Source: Cheilinus undulatus
Lineage: Eukaryota > Chordata > Actinopteri > Labriformes > Labridae
Direction of reading: 5' to 3'
NCBI RefSeq assembly: GCF_018320785.1
Contig: NC_054876.1
Span: forward strand, 22,962,212-23,026,211
Length of the DNA: 64,000 bases
Shown here: positions 50,067 to 61,510 of the stretch, one piece after another
Position numbering within the stretch: the first letter of the stretch is position 1
Layout: each line of letters opens with the position of its first letter
Translations under genes and position numbers: made by a program
The notes under the pieces: generated by a model
Databases searched by the model: none
What the model saw: only the letters and a program-made list of their open reading frames with translations
What the model was told of the DNA's origin: nothing

Positions 50067-50240
50067 GGGTGCGCAGATGGTCGAGTGGTTTGGGGCGCTA
50101 CCCATGTATACGGCCTGTGGCCCACTGCAGCATGCCTCTCCCCACTCTCTTCCCTGTTTCCGACCCTATCCTTCCTCTTTCCTTCCTCTATCAAACAAAG
50201 CTATGAAAAGGCCCAAAAATAAATCTTAAAAAAAAAAAAT
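50067..50240 (+). mobile_element. tRNA-derived SINE
   Basis: The head GGGTGCGCAGATGGTCGAGT then GGTTTGGGGCGCTA contains a good RNA polymerase III A box (TGGTCGAGTGG). A recognisable B box is not preserved. A C/T-rich body follows (CTCTCCCCACTCTCTTCCCT) and the tail is GGCCCAAAAATAAATCTTAA with an A run, as in fish tRNA-SINEs. Confidence 0.75.
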
Positions 50241-50254
50241 TAAAAAGAAAAGCG

Positions 50255-51000
50255 GAGAGTGACGGCACGGCCAGCCCGGCTAACCTTGCAAGGCAGATGG
50301 ATTCGCCTGTTTCCTTGTTTCTCACTGGTGAATCCACCTAGCAGAGCTCCCGTCTGAACCGTTTGGGCCCGGTTAAAGAGTGACAGGACCAATCAGTGTC
50401 AAGAGGCAGTACTTTCAGGCACAGCAGAGTCGCGCTGTAAGCAAGCGGCAACAAGAGGCTGGTGCGAGTATGGTGGAAAACATTAGCGTGGATGCTGCTA
50501 GAGTGCCAGTTTTATTGGAACTTGCTGACAATTCTTTGTCAAAAGAAGAACAAAGAACAGCAGGGAGTTGTTTTCTTTTCAAAAACAAAAGTCATGTACT
50601 GACATGTCATTATGCAGCTCTCTATGGAGTTAAGTCCTTTGGTAGGGGCACAGCTCGGTAGCGGCTACATCACATGTTTTGTTGCTCTGATTGGCCCGTA
50701 AAGATGTGACAGACAGAAGGTTCATCCACTCACCCTCTGAGTTTTTTTTTTAAAAGCTCTGCCCTTTCCCAAACACAGTGTATGAGTGGTTTGCCAGATG
50801 GATGTGTGAAACACATCCATCTGGCATGCCAGGTTACAGCCTGGCTGTGTTTCACGTAGAGTACGGTGGGTGGCGGTGTATATTTTTAATATTGCCAACA
50901 CGGAGTGTTCCAGTACAATCAGGATAAGTAGAAGTGTCATCCTTTTCAGTCCAGCAGCCATGCAGGATCCGTCTAGGAGTGCATAATGAGGCAAAAACGC
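50255..51000. repeat. Dispersed repeat copy A, with a perfect 16-bp hairpin
   Basis: It contains near-palindromic TGGATTCGCC...GGTGAATCCA (about 50298-50338) and an open frame with MVENISVDAARVPVLLELAD that matches nothing I know. The ATTGGCCC...TTTTAAAAGCTCTGCCCTTT part aligns with copy B at 53.5 kb. Exact hairpin arms are 50792-50807 and 50811-50826 (loop GAA). Confidence 0.5.
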
Positions 51001-51049
51001 CAAGCAGCTCAAACCTGGTTCAGAAACAAGGAAGAAATTTGAGTTGGCT

Positions 51050-53590
51050 TTCACCGGCTTGTTGGCACATGAGGAGCCGCTTCAGGGAAAGAGAAATACG
51101 GATTTTGGGAGTCTCCGGCTGGAGAGCGGCCTCGAGAGGCAACCTGGAGTTGGGTTGCTTTCTATTGGACAGGTGGGTGCTAAACATCCGCAGTTAGCTT
51201 GTGCTAGCTATGTTATCGGCTTTTCCATTTAAACATGCCATGTTCTTATATAACTTTCAGTGTAAGAATAAACTGTGTATGAGCTCGCTAAGTTCATTTG
51301 TTGGCTAATAATGAAAATTGACATTGGTTGATCAGCCCCTGGTTAGCTGGTTAGATTTTAACTGGGCTAAGGGCCTTTAATGCCGGTCTGTGTTCATCAA
51401 GATGGCCTGGTTCAAATCTGGCCTGTGGATCTGTTGGTCCATCCTGTACAACATGTACAGGATAGATGTGATTTGAAAGCATTTTTTTTACCTCTAAAGT
51501 TAAATGAGTGCATCAAATTAAATTTCTCTCATCTTCCTCTCTATAAATCACACAGATGTGCTTTATTTCCCTCCTTCCTTCCTCACTTCCTCACATAATT
51601 GCATGACAACAAATCAGTTATCAAATTTGTTGCTGACACTTTTAGATATCAATTTTTATTGATTTTAGAGATCTGTCTTTACAGCCACAGATTTAACTGC
51701 AGGTTACAGGTTCAAACATGTTTAGAGTGAACACAGATAACATCAGAAAGGTTTGGTTATGTATCGTATCTCCAAATTGACTAATAACTAGTAAATCATG
51801 TTGCTATGGAGGTTCAGCTACGAGACTGAGGTAGTTCCTGAGGAAAAATCAGACTAATAAGGGCAGTTTGCACCCTCTGATGAAGGTTTTGAACATCTTA
51901 TGTACAAACCAAGTTAGCCATGCGTGGGATCTCGTTACAGTTAGGACTTTAACACATTTAATTTCTTTTCTTGTATTCACTAATGTGCAAAGCTTAAATC
52001 ATTAATGAAATTGAAACTTGATTAATGTTGCTGGACAATAGAATTGAGAAGAAGCCGAACTTGCAGCAGCAGCTCTAGACTTAAAACCTGTCCCTGTGTA
52101 AAACTAATTCAGTTGCATACGATAAGCTGTGCGAGAACATTTGTTATCTTAATTACTTATTTTTAGCAAAGAGGGTGCAGTTAGACACCATCAAACAATT
52201 ATTTAAACTTGCTTAAATTTATAAGATGAAACGCTAAACATCTGTAGGCATATTTGAAATATTATTTGATCAGTTCAGCATCACTGTAAGCATGTCAGAG
52301 TTCATGGTTAGTCATGGACTGCACATTTTTTTAGGTAGACTTGCACAGAGAAGGAGCACATTGTGTATGGGCAGACCATAGCATACTAATGGCTTAAATG
52401 ATTAAAAGGTGCAGTAATTAACTCTATTTTCTCTAAGTCACATGAATATAACATCTATAGGATATTTGAGATCAGTAGTTGGATAGAAAATGGTAGCAGA
52501 GACAGACAAATGCTTCATTCAAACATTGCCACAAATAGACCGCCCGAGTAAGAAAACTCTGGGCATTCATACAGTCCACATGTCTCCTTGGCCGACAAAA
52601 GCCTTTAGTTCTTGTAGGGATCTTTGATTCAAGTCCAACCCTTGACATTTCACATTTGTTCCAATATCGCTCTCCACAGTCTCTTCAGTGTCCCTTCAAG
52701 GATAGGAATAGCACAGAAAAATCTTTAAAAGCAAACTAAGAACAGTAACTGGTCTCCAAAGACCCTATGGCTTATTCTCAGTTCACCCCTTGCCCTAACT
52801 TTTTGCTTTAATCAGACATTCATATCAGGGGCTTAAAGATAAATCCCAAGTTTGAGTTTCATAACTTTCAAATTTGACTAAAAGGACAAATTTCAGTAAA
52901 TAACATTACTGTGTACATAAAATTAAGAGTTCTCTGTTGTATAATAAACTTAAACACATTTTTATTACTTTAAAAAAAATGTGCAGAAGTTGCTGGTGAG
53001 GTTAAAGCTGCATCGTGGTAAGTGTGGCACCATCAGTAGATGTTTCAGTCCAGGTTACAACAGGGCGGCGACTGTCTCTTGTTGCTGTCTGTTGTGCCTT
53101 TGACCATATTCATCTTAGAAGTCAGGGCTTAACCTGTACCTCGGTCTGCTGCTGTGACTGCCTTGGCCATTACTGGAGGCAAGCCAATGAACCATCAGCT
53201 GCTTCCTGTCTCCTCAGTCTGTTTCACAGCCCGGGCAGCTACAAGTGTAGAAACCTAGGTGGTCTGAGTCAGGGTGTAGAGTTCCTGGCATCATTTTTGT
53301 CCTGACTCGCCTATGTTGTGATTATCCACAGTACTGTCACAATCACAAGACACAAACATATTGGGTGATGTGATGTTTGATTTCTGTGCTGGTCATTGAG
53401 TGGCTACATTAAAGTTTGACCGTAATGTGGTTTATACATGTTACTGGTAGATCATGAGATTACAAAGTTAGCCAATAACTTTGTGGTTTAGATGTTTGCC
53501 TTGGATACTCTGGTGAAGACTGGAGCAGTGGAAGCAGAGCTTCCACCAATCAGTCCTGTCTCCCATAAACTACAGCAGTTCTAGTCTGTA
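51050..53590. other. Gene-free stretch
   Basis: No supported coding sequence. The frame at 53015-53305 begins with GTG and has no family signature. No tRNA or other structured RNA was identified. Confidence 0.4.
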
Positions 53591-53599
53591 CAGCTCAAG

Positions 53600-53840
53600 T
53601 TAGTACTGGAGGTGCAGATGTCTACAACCTCATTTTGTCTTCTTCCTCTTATTGGCCCATCATTAATATGGTAGACAGAATATCCATCCAATCACCTTCT
53701 ATTTTTCTTTTAAAAGTCCTACTTTTCCCAAACTCTTTATATAGGAACTTTCACAAATTAATGTGAAATATGTCCATGCTATGGATATATGAAACTGTTT
53801 CTTGTTTGTCAGGTTTCCAAAATCGCCCCTGGTCATCACT
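53600..53840. repeat. Dispersed repeat copy B
   Basis: TATTGGCCCATCATTAATAT, GTAGACAGAATATCCATCCA, TCACCTTCT and TTTTAAAAGTCCTACTTTTC then CCAAAC parallel, in order, the sequence at 50688-50775. Identity is moderate, so the two copies are old or belong to different subfamilies. Confidence 0.5.
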
Positions 53841-54164
53841 TTCTTCTGGTTTATCGAGCTTTTCAGTCTCCAGTATTAAAAAGAGAACTCGTGTTCTTGA
53901 GTCTGAAACAGAAAAAAAGTGCTGATGATGGATAAAAGATGGTATCATTTGTTTTTTTGCTGGTTGCTTGTCAGGGCCAGGCCTACCCACAGAATTGGCT
54001 GGCACCCTGAAAACCCAGTGAATCAGTCCTCCCTAGTTGTGGTTTATTTATGATGTCAATATATGTGTATTGGACCATTAGCATTGGTGTTAGCATCCCA
54101 GCTACAGTTACTTCATTTAGGAGCTGAGAGGTATGTCAAGCTGTCTGTGTGTCTGATGTTGAAA

Positions 54165-54610
54165 TATTTGAAATGTGCCACTTTTAACACATTTTCACCA
54201 CTCTTCCCCCCATTTTCAGCCACTTTTAATCAACAGTGTTGTCACTGAATGCCACTTATGACCTATTTTTGCCTCTTCCTGCCACTATAAATCCTTTCCC
54301 CCATTTTTTGCCACTTCTAACTCATTTAAGCCACTTTTTTTGCCACTTTTAACTAATTAGCAACATTTAATTTTTTTTTTCATTTTTGACATTTTCGCCA
54401 ATTTTAGCCACTTTTTGCTTCTTAATTGTAACTTCTAACCAATCTACCATACTTAATACTGTTCTAACCCATTTTCACAACTTTTTTGCAACTCTAAACC
54501 AAGTTTCGCCACTTTTTAATTTTACCACTTTTAGCACATTTTACTACTTGTTGCCCATTTTTTTGCATCATTTCACAATTATTTAAAAATTTCTCCAGTC
54601 ATTTTCTGTT
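54165..54610. repeat. Degenerate minisatellite, reverse orientation of the 6.5-kb array
   Basis: Units such as CCATTTTTTGCCACTTCTAA and CTCATTTAAGCCACTTTTTTTG are the reverse complement of the AAAGTGGCAAAAATGGGTT unit at 6500-7075. Spacing varies between about 18 and 30 bp. The frame at 54386-54586 is a by-product. Confidence 0.65.
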
Positions 54611-55599
54611 TCTCCTACTTCATTTTTCAGGAATCCTGAATCCATTACTTTCCAAATGGTGTGGTTTAATATGCTGATCCTTTTTGTTATTGTACGGAGG
54701 AGGATTAGGGACACCTTCAAAGGAAAAAATAATTTTGGGCAAATCAAGATTGAAGTTGAAATGATGAGAAAAAAGTTGAAACTTGCTATTACAAACAGCG
54801 GATCTTAGACACTGTGTTTATGTGCTAAAGAGAAAAAGAATCTCTTTGTTGTTAAATCCAATAATGAGGTATAGTTTCACATGTTCGTCTATATCAGGCA
54901 TAAGGCATTTTGTGGAGACAGTCACGATTCTCTGTTGTGTTAAATACTCTGTTAACAGAAGAGACATAACAGCTCTCGTCTCTTTTCCTCTTCTGCTCCA
55001 TTTGATCACCTCTTCTGTATTATTGTAACCTAAGAAGAGGTAATTTTGCTTTACGAAAAGCGGCTTAAATCTTGAAAAAGCCTATATTGTACAACAGCAT
55101 TAATGAATTAATTCTGGTTGCTCTGATGATGATTCTTATTCAGGTTAAAAATAAAATATGGTTATTGCTGCCTAACTTTACAGTTGATCATGACTTTTGC
55201 TGACCCCCCCATTTGGTAAGCCCCCAAAAAGCTCTCCCCTTTGTCCCCCCTTATGGACGGCCTTGGTCAGGGCCTTGTGAATAATATGGGATGCAGCACC
55301 CTCAACCCCAGATACACAGAGCCCATTTAAACCAGTGTTTAACAGTTATCACAGGGAACCCCTGCTACAGCTGACTAATCTGAACTATTTTGCATTCTCA
55401 TCTGACTCCCAGTGAGAAGGACGTTTGAATGAAATGTTAGTCCTAGAAACTGATGGACTTTTCACTATTTTGAGTTTTCTGTCTTTAATTCATAGAAATA
55501 GCTATGAGTTTTTCCTTCAGTAGAAAATAAGCGCCTCACGTTTTGTTTTCTTTGTTGAAAACACTGTATTTTGTCTGTGCTAGGTTATTTTGAAGCAGG

Positions 55600-56191
55600 C
55601 TATTCGCGCCTCTGTCATATATTTCTGCGCGCGCTCGCCGTTAGCTGCTGGGGGGCGTTTGCGTCTGCCCGCCGTTCAGACACTCCCCCCTCTTTGACAG
55701 CGACGGCCATCTGCCGCCTTTCCCAATTTCAAACCCAGCAGATTATTTCCCACAGACTTCTAGCTTCACTTGACAGCAATTACGCCTGTGCTCGCAGCTG
55801 CGCAGAGAAGAACCCTAAACGAGACCACTCTGCGCATCTCGCGCTCAGCCAACGGTAGCCCGGGCCGTTTGCATGCAGCCTCATCTGCGGAGACAGACTG
55901 CAGGCTCATAAAGACGGAGCGGATTTGAATAAAGCACCGGATAACAGACAGCAACTGTGCATCTTTCGGTGAGGACGGGAGGGAGGGAGGAGAGGGAGGC
56001 AACTGTTTAGTATCTTAGTGCCCTGGGTGAGAGAGGGGGAGGAGGAGGAGCGGAGAATGAGCTATTCTTGTACCAGTAGAGGCAGCAGCCAGGACCCATC
56101 GAGCGCTAAGAAGCCTGCCGGTAATAATCCGGCCAGAGACACCGGAGGCGCAGACAGCACCAGTAACGGCAGTCCGACGCAAACGGCGGCG
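55600..56191 (+). promoter_or_regulatory. unc119: GC/CpG-rich unc119 promoter and 5' leader
   Basis: Base composition changes sharply at about 55600 from AT-rich repeat DNA to GC-rich sequence with many CpGs (GCGCGCGCTCGCCG near 55627, AGCGACGGCC near 55699). It stays GC-rich into the coding exon. There is no TATA box at an obvious place. This looks like a CpG-island promoter with an untranslated leader, part of which is open in frame with the coding exon from 56018. Confidence 0.55.
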
Positions 56192-56315
56192 ATGAAGGTG
56201 AAGAAGGGCTGCAACTCGGCCGACGTGGGAGTCCCGGTGACCACGGAGGAGGACCTGCTCGCGAGCGCGGTGATCACTCCGGAGGATGTGCTGGGCTTGC
56301 AGAAGATCACAGAGA
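56192..56315 (+). CDS. unc119: UNC119 lipid-binding chaperone, first coding exon only
   Basis: The exon encodes MKVKKGCNSADVGVPVTTEE then [21 protein letters not shown] and stops at a perfect donor (GAGA/GTAAGT, phase 1). Human UNC119 begins MKVKKG and has [26 protein letters not shown] at the same junction, so the next exon should begin with the [10 protein letters not shown] block. I find no such block before 64000, so the remaining exons lie outside the window. UNC119 binds myristoylated N-termini (transducin alpha, nephrocystin-3) through its PDE-delta-like beta-sandwich and delivers them to photoreceptor or ciliary membranes. An in-frame ATG at 56057 (A at -3) would add 45 residues rich in Ser/Gly/Thr. 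The 56192 start is preferred because of the MKVKKG match. Confidence 0.85.
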
Positions 56316-59000
56316 GTAAGTTCAGAGCTGCTGATAAAAGGGGGACAAACATCTCAGCTGCTGTGAGTCATGTTTCACGTCATTACCGTGTCCCCGTGTT
56401 TATGTAATGACCACAGGCCTCATTCAAACACATGGGGAGGCTTCAGAGAGCTCTATAAGAGAAAGGTTACCTATCTGTCTGCACGTGCAGGTTAAACCTC
56501 TCCTGTTTGCATCTTAGCAGACCTGTGACCTGTGGGCAGAGGAGGTCACAGTCTGAATCAGTGGACAATCAGGGAGCATCTTATAGTTTATGGTCTATTG
56601 AGTAGGCTAGCATGTCTTCCTCTTTGGTTTCATCTGACTTGATGATGTTGAAAGATGTGCAGGGTGACTGAGGGGTCATCCTTCATAACAGCACTATGCT
56701 TCATTTAATTCATGTCATTCACATTTAGTTTAGAGCAGGGTGATAGTTTTACTGATTTCCAACAGAGTAAAGAACAGTTTAGCAGTAGCTGCTCTATTTG
56801 TCTTCTAATATGCTTTAAAAACTTAACATTTTGATATGACTGTAGTCAAAATTATTCCACATCAGTGCCTGTTTTAATATCACTTGATCATCTACATAGT
56901 GAGTGTATCTTTTTAAACACATGTCAATGTATTTAAAATGTTGGAAACCTCTCACCTAACTCAGTTGAACAGATATAGAACTGTTGAACCTGAAGTTTTG
57001 CAGGTTGTTTCTGCTGTCTGTTTGCTTGGTTTGCAAAGCAGCTCTAACAGAACAGAAAAATCAACAACGGTAAAGTGAAAGTGAAGTGGGAGAAGAATTT
57101 CAAACTATGGACCCATGAAGGTTCATCATTTACAATCAGGTAGATCAAGATCAAAAGTACTAAAGCATTGTTAAAACAGTTACAGTGACTGTGATTGTTG
57201 TATGTGTCTGAAATTTATTGTTGCATTATTGTGAAGGAGCAAATTAGGGTTATTTCATCTGTAAAACCATGCCCTATCACAGCAGCTGCTTTAATCATAA
57301 AACTAAGTAAAGCTCTAAAAGAAAAACAAACAAAAATATGTTTTAAAAAACTTGCAGTATACTTTTAAGTGATGCAAATGAACATTCTGACAAAAATATC
57401 TATTGCAATACTCTAACTTTTTAACCAGCAGGGGGTACTACCTGCTTTTGGCTTCTCTTGATTGACATCAGCAGCACCTTTACAACCTAAACTGAAAAAT
57501 TTCTTATATTTCTGTAGGAAATCAGAAAAAAGGATAATTCTATTTTTTATGGTCGGAGAATTGAGATAAAGCTATTAAGCTAATTTAAAAAATCAACTTC
57601 AATATCATGTTTTTGTTTGAAAAGACAATTGTTTAAAAAAATACATATATTATTTAAGGATGCACAGATACCAAGCCTAAGTACACATGCTCATACTCAT
57701 GAAACATCACAGATACTGAACTAATTATCATGTTAAAGCATGATGTTAGCCTCTCTTTATGTAAAAGTCAAAGTTGTAGCCATGTCTGCAGTTTGGGGAT
57801 ATTTTAACATAAATAAGGAAGACAAAAGTAGAGGAGGATAAAAATTATGCATGGATGAATTGCCAGGTGGAGGGATGAATAGCATCTGATAAAAACAAAT
57901 CCAACTTTCAACAGTTGTGGTATTATTAAATACTAATTTTTGTACTCTGTATTGGTGAGTACCCAAAAGTAAGTGCTTGTACTTGTACTCTATCCAAAAA
58001 AATATGGTAGTAGTGCATTGGCATCCCTAATAAAATTGCATTAAAAACCCAGTAGGCTATCTAGCTGCATATCAGAACATGAATAGAGTGTGTTGTGACA
58101 TTGCTAATAAACAATACATTGATGTGCTCCAAAGAGTACTTTAAGTATTACTTTATAACAGAAAAAAAAAGATTTGTAAATTTGTAGGTCCTTTTTTTAA
58201 GTGCTGATTGACAACAGTGTACTTTTCAAACATCTCTGCAGCATTAATGCCCATTAAAATTCTAAATCAAGACATAGTGTATGCAAAAGTAGTAGAGCTG
58301 TTTTTAATTCATAAACCATCCAGTTTGACTTATATACAAATTGACTTGTATTGACTTGCCACTGTTTACTATGACTAACTGCAATTTTTTGATGTGTTGC
58401 ATGTTTAAATTAAGCCACTTTTAGAGAAGCCCAGAGAGATGGCATTCAGGAAGCTCTTGTGTGCACAGGAATACCTACACCCTTGTCCACCTCAGCTCTT
58501 AAAGCAGTAGTTAGCTAACAGGTGGCCACCAGGGCATTTGACTATTTAAAGGTCTGAGGTATAATACCTCACTTACACAAGTCAGATCCTTTGGGCGTTA
58601 CACAGTGTCGCCGTTTACATGCCAACTCTGTGTCGGATTTTCTCCCAGCTATTTTAAAAAGTGTTTGGTCACTTAAACACACACGGTGCTTTGCTTTCTG
58701 ATGACCGTGTGCCTGGTTAGCTAACGTGTCAATGAAACACGGTCACTTCTTGTACTTTTATGATCATTAAACTGAGCCAGCAGCAAGGGTACCTTCATTT
58801 ATGATGAGGAACACTCATCATACATTTTACCATTTCATTGCAAAATGGACATACAGTTTTACTTGTCAGAGAAGGCTCTGCTCTTAAGATGCTCCCTAGC
58901 ACATGGCTAGACACTCCCATATGGAAGGACATATAAATGACAATGTGTGTTGAAAAAAATGAAACTATTTCAGAATCAATTCATCATGAATCTGACTATG
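56316..59000. other. unc119: unc119 intron 1, left part
   Basis: Starts at the GTAAGT donor after 56315. Mostly AT-rich, with no second coding exon recognised. The remaining unc119 exons must lie beyond position 64000 if the gene is intact, making this intron at least 7.7 kb. Confidence 0.5.
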
Positions 59001-59019
59001 AGGACGCATTAAGCTTTAA

Positions 59020-59210
59020 GCTATGAAGGAGGCAGCTGGGGTGGGGGAGGTTAAGCTTGTAAAGCTGATGCAAAAAATGAATGTATTAAACTGCTGTTTT
59101 GACATATTTTAAGTTTAAGAAATATATAAACTTCTGTGATTTGTCAATTGCAGCAGGCCATATTGCGATTTAATCTAATTTGCGATTAATTGCCCAGCCC
59201 TACTCTGGTG
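59020..59210. repeat. Dispersed repeat end with ATTAATTGCCCAGCCCTA
   Basis: The sequence GCAGGCCATATTGCGATTTA, then ATTTGCGATTAATTGCCCAG and CCCTAC, is a common fish repeat edge. It matches in reverse the TAGGGCTGGGCAAT at 16647 and resembles TTGTCCAGCCCTAATTGG at 61450. Confidence 0.45.
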
Positions 59211-59929
59211 TGAGATTAATGGCTGCTGTCTCCTACCATTTCATCAAATCTACTTGCTGACAACCAAACATATCAAGACGTATACAACAGGCGTAGAAAT
59301 CACACTGCAGAAACAACAGCACACAGGTATGTAGTGTGCACTATGGCAAATCTGAAGCATATATTTAACAAAGACGTACAAACCAGGCTTTACACTAAAG
59401 CTAAGCTATGTACCACTGCACATGGAGTCACAAGAAGCTTGTACACTACACTATAAAACTCCAAAAAGTTGTACGTACATTTTCATCATATTACTTTGCT
59501 GTCACCCAGCCCTTATTTCAGCTCTATGGTTTTATGATGCTGCAGAAGCTGAAGGTTTATAACGCTTCTGTAGATTTCAAGCTGCTCACCGTTCAGGTCA
59601 TGTATTATATTGGAGACAACAAATACAACAATTGTGATGGGAATAGTTCTAATATCAAGATACAGCAGTATCAGATAATGGCCAGACATTTATAAAATGA
59701 AAGATCTCAATATTAACTGAATGATATAAAATGCCCATTAAGAGATGAACTCCAGCATGACTGTACTTACTCAGTGTAGTGTTGTGTCAATTTCGCATCT
59801 CTTCAGTTTTCCTCTGTTGACTTTAATGTCGTCTCCTAGTCTGCTTCTACTTCTTTTATCCTGTTGTCCTCTTCTTCTTAGGCCAAATAATTTCTGCTCA
59901 TCCTGCCCTCATTCATGTCATAAGTGCTG

Positions 59930-60040
59930 GGGGCATGGGTACCTTTCACATTTGAGCCGGTACGGTACCGATTCCCCGTACCTGTGACCTGGTACCGGTA
60001 CAAAACGGTACCCATTTTCGGTACTTTTGTGTGTGAATAA
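59930..60040. repeat. GGTACC-rich palindromic dispersed repeat
   Basis: Within about 85 bp there are repeated GGTACC/GGTACG/CGGTACC words in both orientations (CCGGTACGGTACCGATTC, CTGGTACCGGTACAAAACGG, TACCCATTTTCGGTAC). Another GTGTACCGGTACAT occurs at 63274-63287. It is likely the end of a larger DNA transposon running right from here. Confidence 0.5.
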
Positions 60041-60449
60041 TATGCAAAAAGAAATGTTATAACCTCAAAACTTCTGAATTTTAGATATTTATTCCTCAAT
60101 TTAGAACACTATCAAATATATCAAAACGTGTACATGTGTAAATGTAATATCACAAGTATTTTTACAAATTACTCCAACATGGAAAACATAAACTACAAAA
60201 ACTACCCAGTGGTTTTTCTTTATATTGCACAAATTAAAACCCAGCCCCACTGTCTCCTATTCCTCTAATTTCCCCTCCTTGAAAAATGTGTGTTGGGGTC
60301 TATGGAGGGCCAGTATTATAATTGAAAGTAAACAAACTACTTTCTCTACCATGCACTACGTGTACTGCACATCTACTTTCCTCATGCAGTTTTTTTTCCA
60401 ACAAAACTAAGATTTCATCTTTCCCTGGTAAGAGCAGAGTCTGCTCCTC

Positions 60450-61170
60450 AATTATCAATCAATCATGCGCCCTTCCACGCAGAAGCATAACCAAGCCTGA
60501 ATCGGAAAAACGTCTCACACTCGAACCGTGCACACTGGGTCCGTTATGTTCTATTTGTATTTACTGCAAAAACAATAATAGAAAGTGGAAAATTGTTTCA
60601 TTCTTATGAAAATAAGCAGTGTGGATGGGCCTGTGGCTCTGTCACTTCTTCAGAATCACTCTGGATCCATCTATCCTGACAGAGTGCTTCTTACGGCACC
60701 AGCTGTGCCAAGTTGGAGAGATGGAGAGCAACTTTTAGCAACGAACTCACACTTGGCAATCTGTACTGTGCCTTAATCCAGTGTCTGTTAGGTGACTGAG
60801 CACAAATGTATCCCTTTATCTACTATATTTTCGTGGTTGATATACACATGATAAACAGGCAAATCACAGTGTTTAAAGTGAGGATTTGGTATGAGAGAGA
60901 GAGGGAGGGGGCAAACAGGCAGGAAACAGCAGGTGCTGATCTGAATCATCAATCATCACACTGCTTCCTCAGATTAGAAGTTTTGCCTTGGTAAACCTTA
61001 AACTTCATGTCACAAATATTGCAGCGTAATCCGCATCGTACTTTGAAAAGTAGAGCGCTACCTTCGACCGCTTCCTTTCAGCCATGCTTGTTTTGCTGAT
61101 TCAGTTAGCTGCCGCCGACGTCATCACACTCGTGCGTGCAATGCTGTGTTCGCATCCTGCATGCACATGT
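60450..61170. other. Transposon-like intronic DNA, no coding frame
   Basis: CpG-containing patches (CCATGCTTGTTTTGCTGATT, then GCCGCCGACGTCATCACACT near 61082-61130) stand out from the AT-rich surroundings and look like the interior of the GGTACC element. Not verifiable by eye. Confidence 0.25.
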
Positions 61171-61174
61171 ATGA

Positions 61175-61466
61175 CTAGGCCTGAGTGATTTAAGAAAATT
61201 ATCCAATCGCGATTTTTAGTGGACTGGATGGGAATGAGTGCATGACTAGTACTACTTCTCTTGTGTTTACAGCAGGCTATATACCTTGCAACACCTGGCT
61301 ACCTACCATGTGACTACAAAGCTAGTAGTTTGTTTTTAAGGGGGTGGTGCATTAATAGAGAGAATTACAAGGGAAAAAATTGAGATAATTGACACAGCAG
61401 GTTTATGTCGGTTATAGGCTCTAAATGTCGTTTTCAATTATTTTTCAATTACTTGTCCAGCCCTAA
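61175..61466. repeat. Short non-autonomous repeat with TAGGCCTGAGTGAT / CAGCCCTAATT ends
   Basis: The left edge TAGGCCTGAGTGATTTAAGA and the right edge CAATTACTTGTCCAGCCCTA, when reverse complemented, share TAGG(G/C)CTG(A/G)... order. This suggests inverted ends about 290 bp apart. No coding sequence. Confidence 0.35.
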
Positions 61467-61510
61467 TTGGAGGCTTTTATTGTGACAGACTTGGCTGGTC
61501 TATCAAAGGA

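Noticed and set aside
51380-51440. GGTTCAAATCTGGCC resembling a tRNA B box
   Set aside because: No A box at the right distance and no cloverleaf could be drawn.
53015-53305. 96-codon plus-strand frame
   Set aside because: Starts at GTG, Cys/Ser-rich with no domain, and no splice context suggests a gene.
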